In this document: piece after piece, positions 62,640 through 64,000 of the stretch
How the letters are laid out: each line of letters opens with the position of its first letter
Numbering within the stretch: the first letter of the stretch is position 1
Assembly: GCA_004764695.1 (NCBI GenBank)
Contig: SMSO01000032.1
Location: forward strand, 84,501 to 148,500
DNA length: 64,000 nucleotides
Source of the DNA: Schizochytrium sp. TIO01
Taxonomy: Eukaryota > Sar > Bigyra > Thraustochytrida > Thraustochytriidae
Direction: 5' to 3'
The notes under the pieces: generated by a model
What the model saw: the letters and a program-made list of their open reading frames with translations, nothing else
The model's database searches: none
What the model was told of the DNA's origin: nothing
Position numbers and translations under genes: made by a program

Positions 62640-64000
62640 ATGAGCGTTTCTCCGTTGGCTCTTCTTCAGGAGGAATTTCGTGACGAGGAGGTTTCGGCAA
62701 AGCGGCGGGCTGCGGAAAAGCTCGACATAGTTGCCAAAGCACTCGGGCCTGAACGTACACGCGCGGAGCTGGTCCCGTGGCTACAGAATAACTTGCAACA
62801 GGAAGACGAGATTCTGTACATTTTTGCTCGCAAGTGCGGCGAGTTACGCAACCTCGTAGGAGGCGCAGACAAGGCCGAGTGTTTGCTGCCATTCGTAGAG
62901 GGCCTACTTAACGTAGAAGAAACTTTTGTTCGTGATGCAGCTAGCGAGTGTGGCAGGGCAATCATTGGAGACCTGAAGAATCCTACTTCCAAGTCGAAGG
63001 CTCTTGAGTCCATTTTGCGCCTGGGAAAGGCCGAATGGTTCACTTCGCGCATGTCCGCGTGTGCACTCTGCGGTGCTATAATGAAAGCCGGTCTAGAGGG
63101 CGAGGAGAAAGCTCAACTCAAGGAGTTTTATTTTACCTTATGTAAGGATGAGACGCCCATGGTACGTCGTTGCGCAGCCAAGGAATTGCCAAGCATGATC
63201 GAGGCCATGAACCCGGCCGATGTGATTACCGAGGTGCTTCCAATCTATTCTAAGCTAGTGACCGATCCCCAAGACTCTGTTTCGATGAACTGGATCTCCA
63301 ACATTGGCATTCTTGTTGAAAAACTAGGACCTGAACTGAGCGAGGAGCAATGCCTGCCTCTCATTAAGCAGTATTGCGTGGACAGATCATGGCGCGTGCG
63401 CTACACAGTGGCTCAATCCATGGAGAAGCTCTGCAAGGGCTTTTCTCCGGCCGTGGTAAACGAGGTGCTTCTCCCTCTGTTTTGTGAGCTGTTGCGCGAC
63501 CCTGAAGGAGAGGTGCGCAATGTTGCTTCAGAAAATATTGTTACCTTTGCTGTGTCTGTGCCTCCTGATGAATTCTGCGCTGAAGTCATCCCGGTTATGG
63601 CAGGCCTCATTGAGATGGATATGCAACGCTCTGTTCGTATCAACATTAGCAAGGCCACAGTGGACGCTCGCCTTCTCAAGGCACTCCAGCGTAATCACGT
63701 TACAGAGCATTTGGTCCGCTTGTGGGAACACTTTCTGAAGGACTCAAACAGTGTTTGCGCCCCTGAAATGCGTTTGGTGGTCTTGGACAATCTTTCTTCG
63801 ATCATTGATACACTTGGTCCAGAAACTGTTGCCAAGGACTGGGGTCCGATGTTGTGGAGCCTCTTTGAATCCTCTAAACTTCACAACAGTGGTGATGGCA
63901 CTGGCGTTGGGTCGCTCATGCAACAGGGCATGGGCGGCATGCCCAGCAGCGAGGAGATCGAGTACCCCCACTGGCGTATGCGCAAGGCCATTCTCAATGT
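62640..64000 (+). CDS. PPP2R1A: Protein phosphatase 2A scaffold subunit A (PR65), 5' part
   Basis: The gene runs off the right edge after 453 codons of about 590 expected. The protein is a chain of HEAT repeats. Diagnostic segments include LLPFVEGLLNVEETFVRDAA, EWFTSRMSACAL (WFTSR at 133-137), DETPMVRRCAAKEL, DRSWRVRYTVAQSMEKL (WRVRY at 251-255) and DPEGEVRNVASENI, which line up with human PR65. The A subunit holds the catalytic C and regulatory B subunits together. Repeats around 350-450 are more divergent, with an insert HNSGDGTGVGSLMQQGMGGMP where other species are compact. The first ATG is used (cagaATGA). No intron is needed in the part seen. Confidence 0.95.
   Translation, partial: MSVSPLALLQEEFRDEEVSAKRRAAEKLDIVAKALGPERTRAELVPWLQNNLQQEDEILYIFARKCGELRNLVGGADKAECLLPFVEGLLNVEETFVRDAASECGRAIIGDLKNPTSKSKALESILRLGKAEWFTSRMSACALCGAIMKAGLEGEEKAQLKEFYFTLCKDETPMVRRCAAKELPSMIEAMNPADVITEVLPIYSKLVTDPQDSVSMNWISNIGILVEKLGPELSEEQCLPLIKQYCVDRSWRVRYTVAQSMEKLCKGFSPAVVNEVLLPLFCELLRDPEGEVRNVASENIVTFAVSVPPDEFCAEVIPVMAGLIEMDMQRSVRINISKATVDARLLKALQRNHVTEHLVRLWEHFLKDSNSVCAPEMRLVVLDNLSSIIDTLGPETVAKDWGPMLWSLFESSKLHNSGDGTGVGSLMQQGMGGMPSSEEIEYPHWRMRKAILN

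Overview
The window is nuclear DNA of a unicellular eukaryote. It carries eukaryote-specific proteins (DBR1, MCM9, SDHAF3, mitochondrial IMP1, PP2A scaffold, a SNARE, a calpain relative), long and mostly unspliced reading frames, ATG contexts such as accATGG and gccATGG, and a few short GT-AG introns. Intron poverty, poly-Gln tracts and intergenic DNA full of tetra- and pentanucleotide arrays would suit a stramenopile such as a labyrinthulomycete (thraustochytrid). That placement is inference; nothing in the window proves the taxon.

Layout from left to right. At 1-393 (-) is the 5' part of a dienoyl-CoA isomerase/enoyl-CoA hydratase gene. At 2396-4660 (+) is a TRMT2A-type tRNA uracil-5-methyltransferase. 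At 8076-9977 (+) is a five-pass membrane protein of tweety/prominin topology, convergent with MCM9 at 10173-13271 (-). A repeat-rich 5.8 kb spacer leads to a DUF389 membrane protein (19046-21685 +), lariat debranching enzyme DBR1 with an internal poly-Q tract (22581-24242 +) and a soluble inorganic pyrophosphatase with a myristoylation-type N-terminus (25897-26952 -).

From 26953 to 41275 no gene can be supported. This 14 kb desert is a mosaic of microsatellites, AT-rich tracts and short GC-richer islands with broken open frames. Beyond it lie a dienelactone hydrolase (41276-42124 +), a 938-residue orphan protein (42787-45603 -), another poor 4.5 kb stretch, IMP1 (50095-50544 -), a catalytically dead calpain-like protein with an intron and unresolved 5' end (51504-53859 +), a soluble Qb-type SNARE (54402-55025 +), a divergent macro-domain protein (55346-56083 -), an AVT1-type amino-acid transporter (58344-59762 +), the three-exon SDHAF3 gene (60450-61153 +) and the 5' part of a PP2A scaffold subunit A gene (62640-64000 +).

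The genes are unrelated housekeeping functions, as usual in a eukaryotic chromosome, and do not form a pathway cluster. Three do relate to mitochondria or lipid oxidation (ECH1-like, IMP1, SDHAF3) and three to nucleic-acid work (TRMT2A, MCM9, DBR1). The most noteworthy signals are the pseudo-calpain, the tweety/prominin-like protein, the anchorless SNARE, the myristoylation-type pyrophosphatase, a recurrent intergenic TACCTAGGTACC-type palindrome, and a shared CTTGCAAGCGC-type element just upstream of three start codons.
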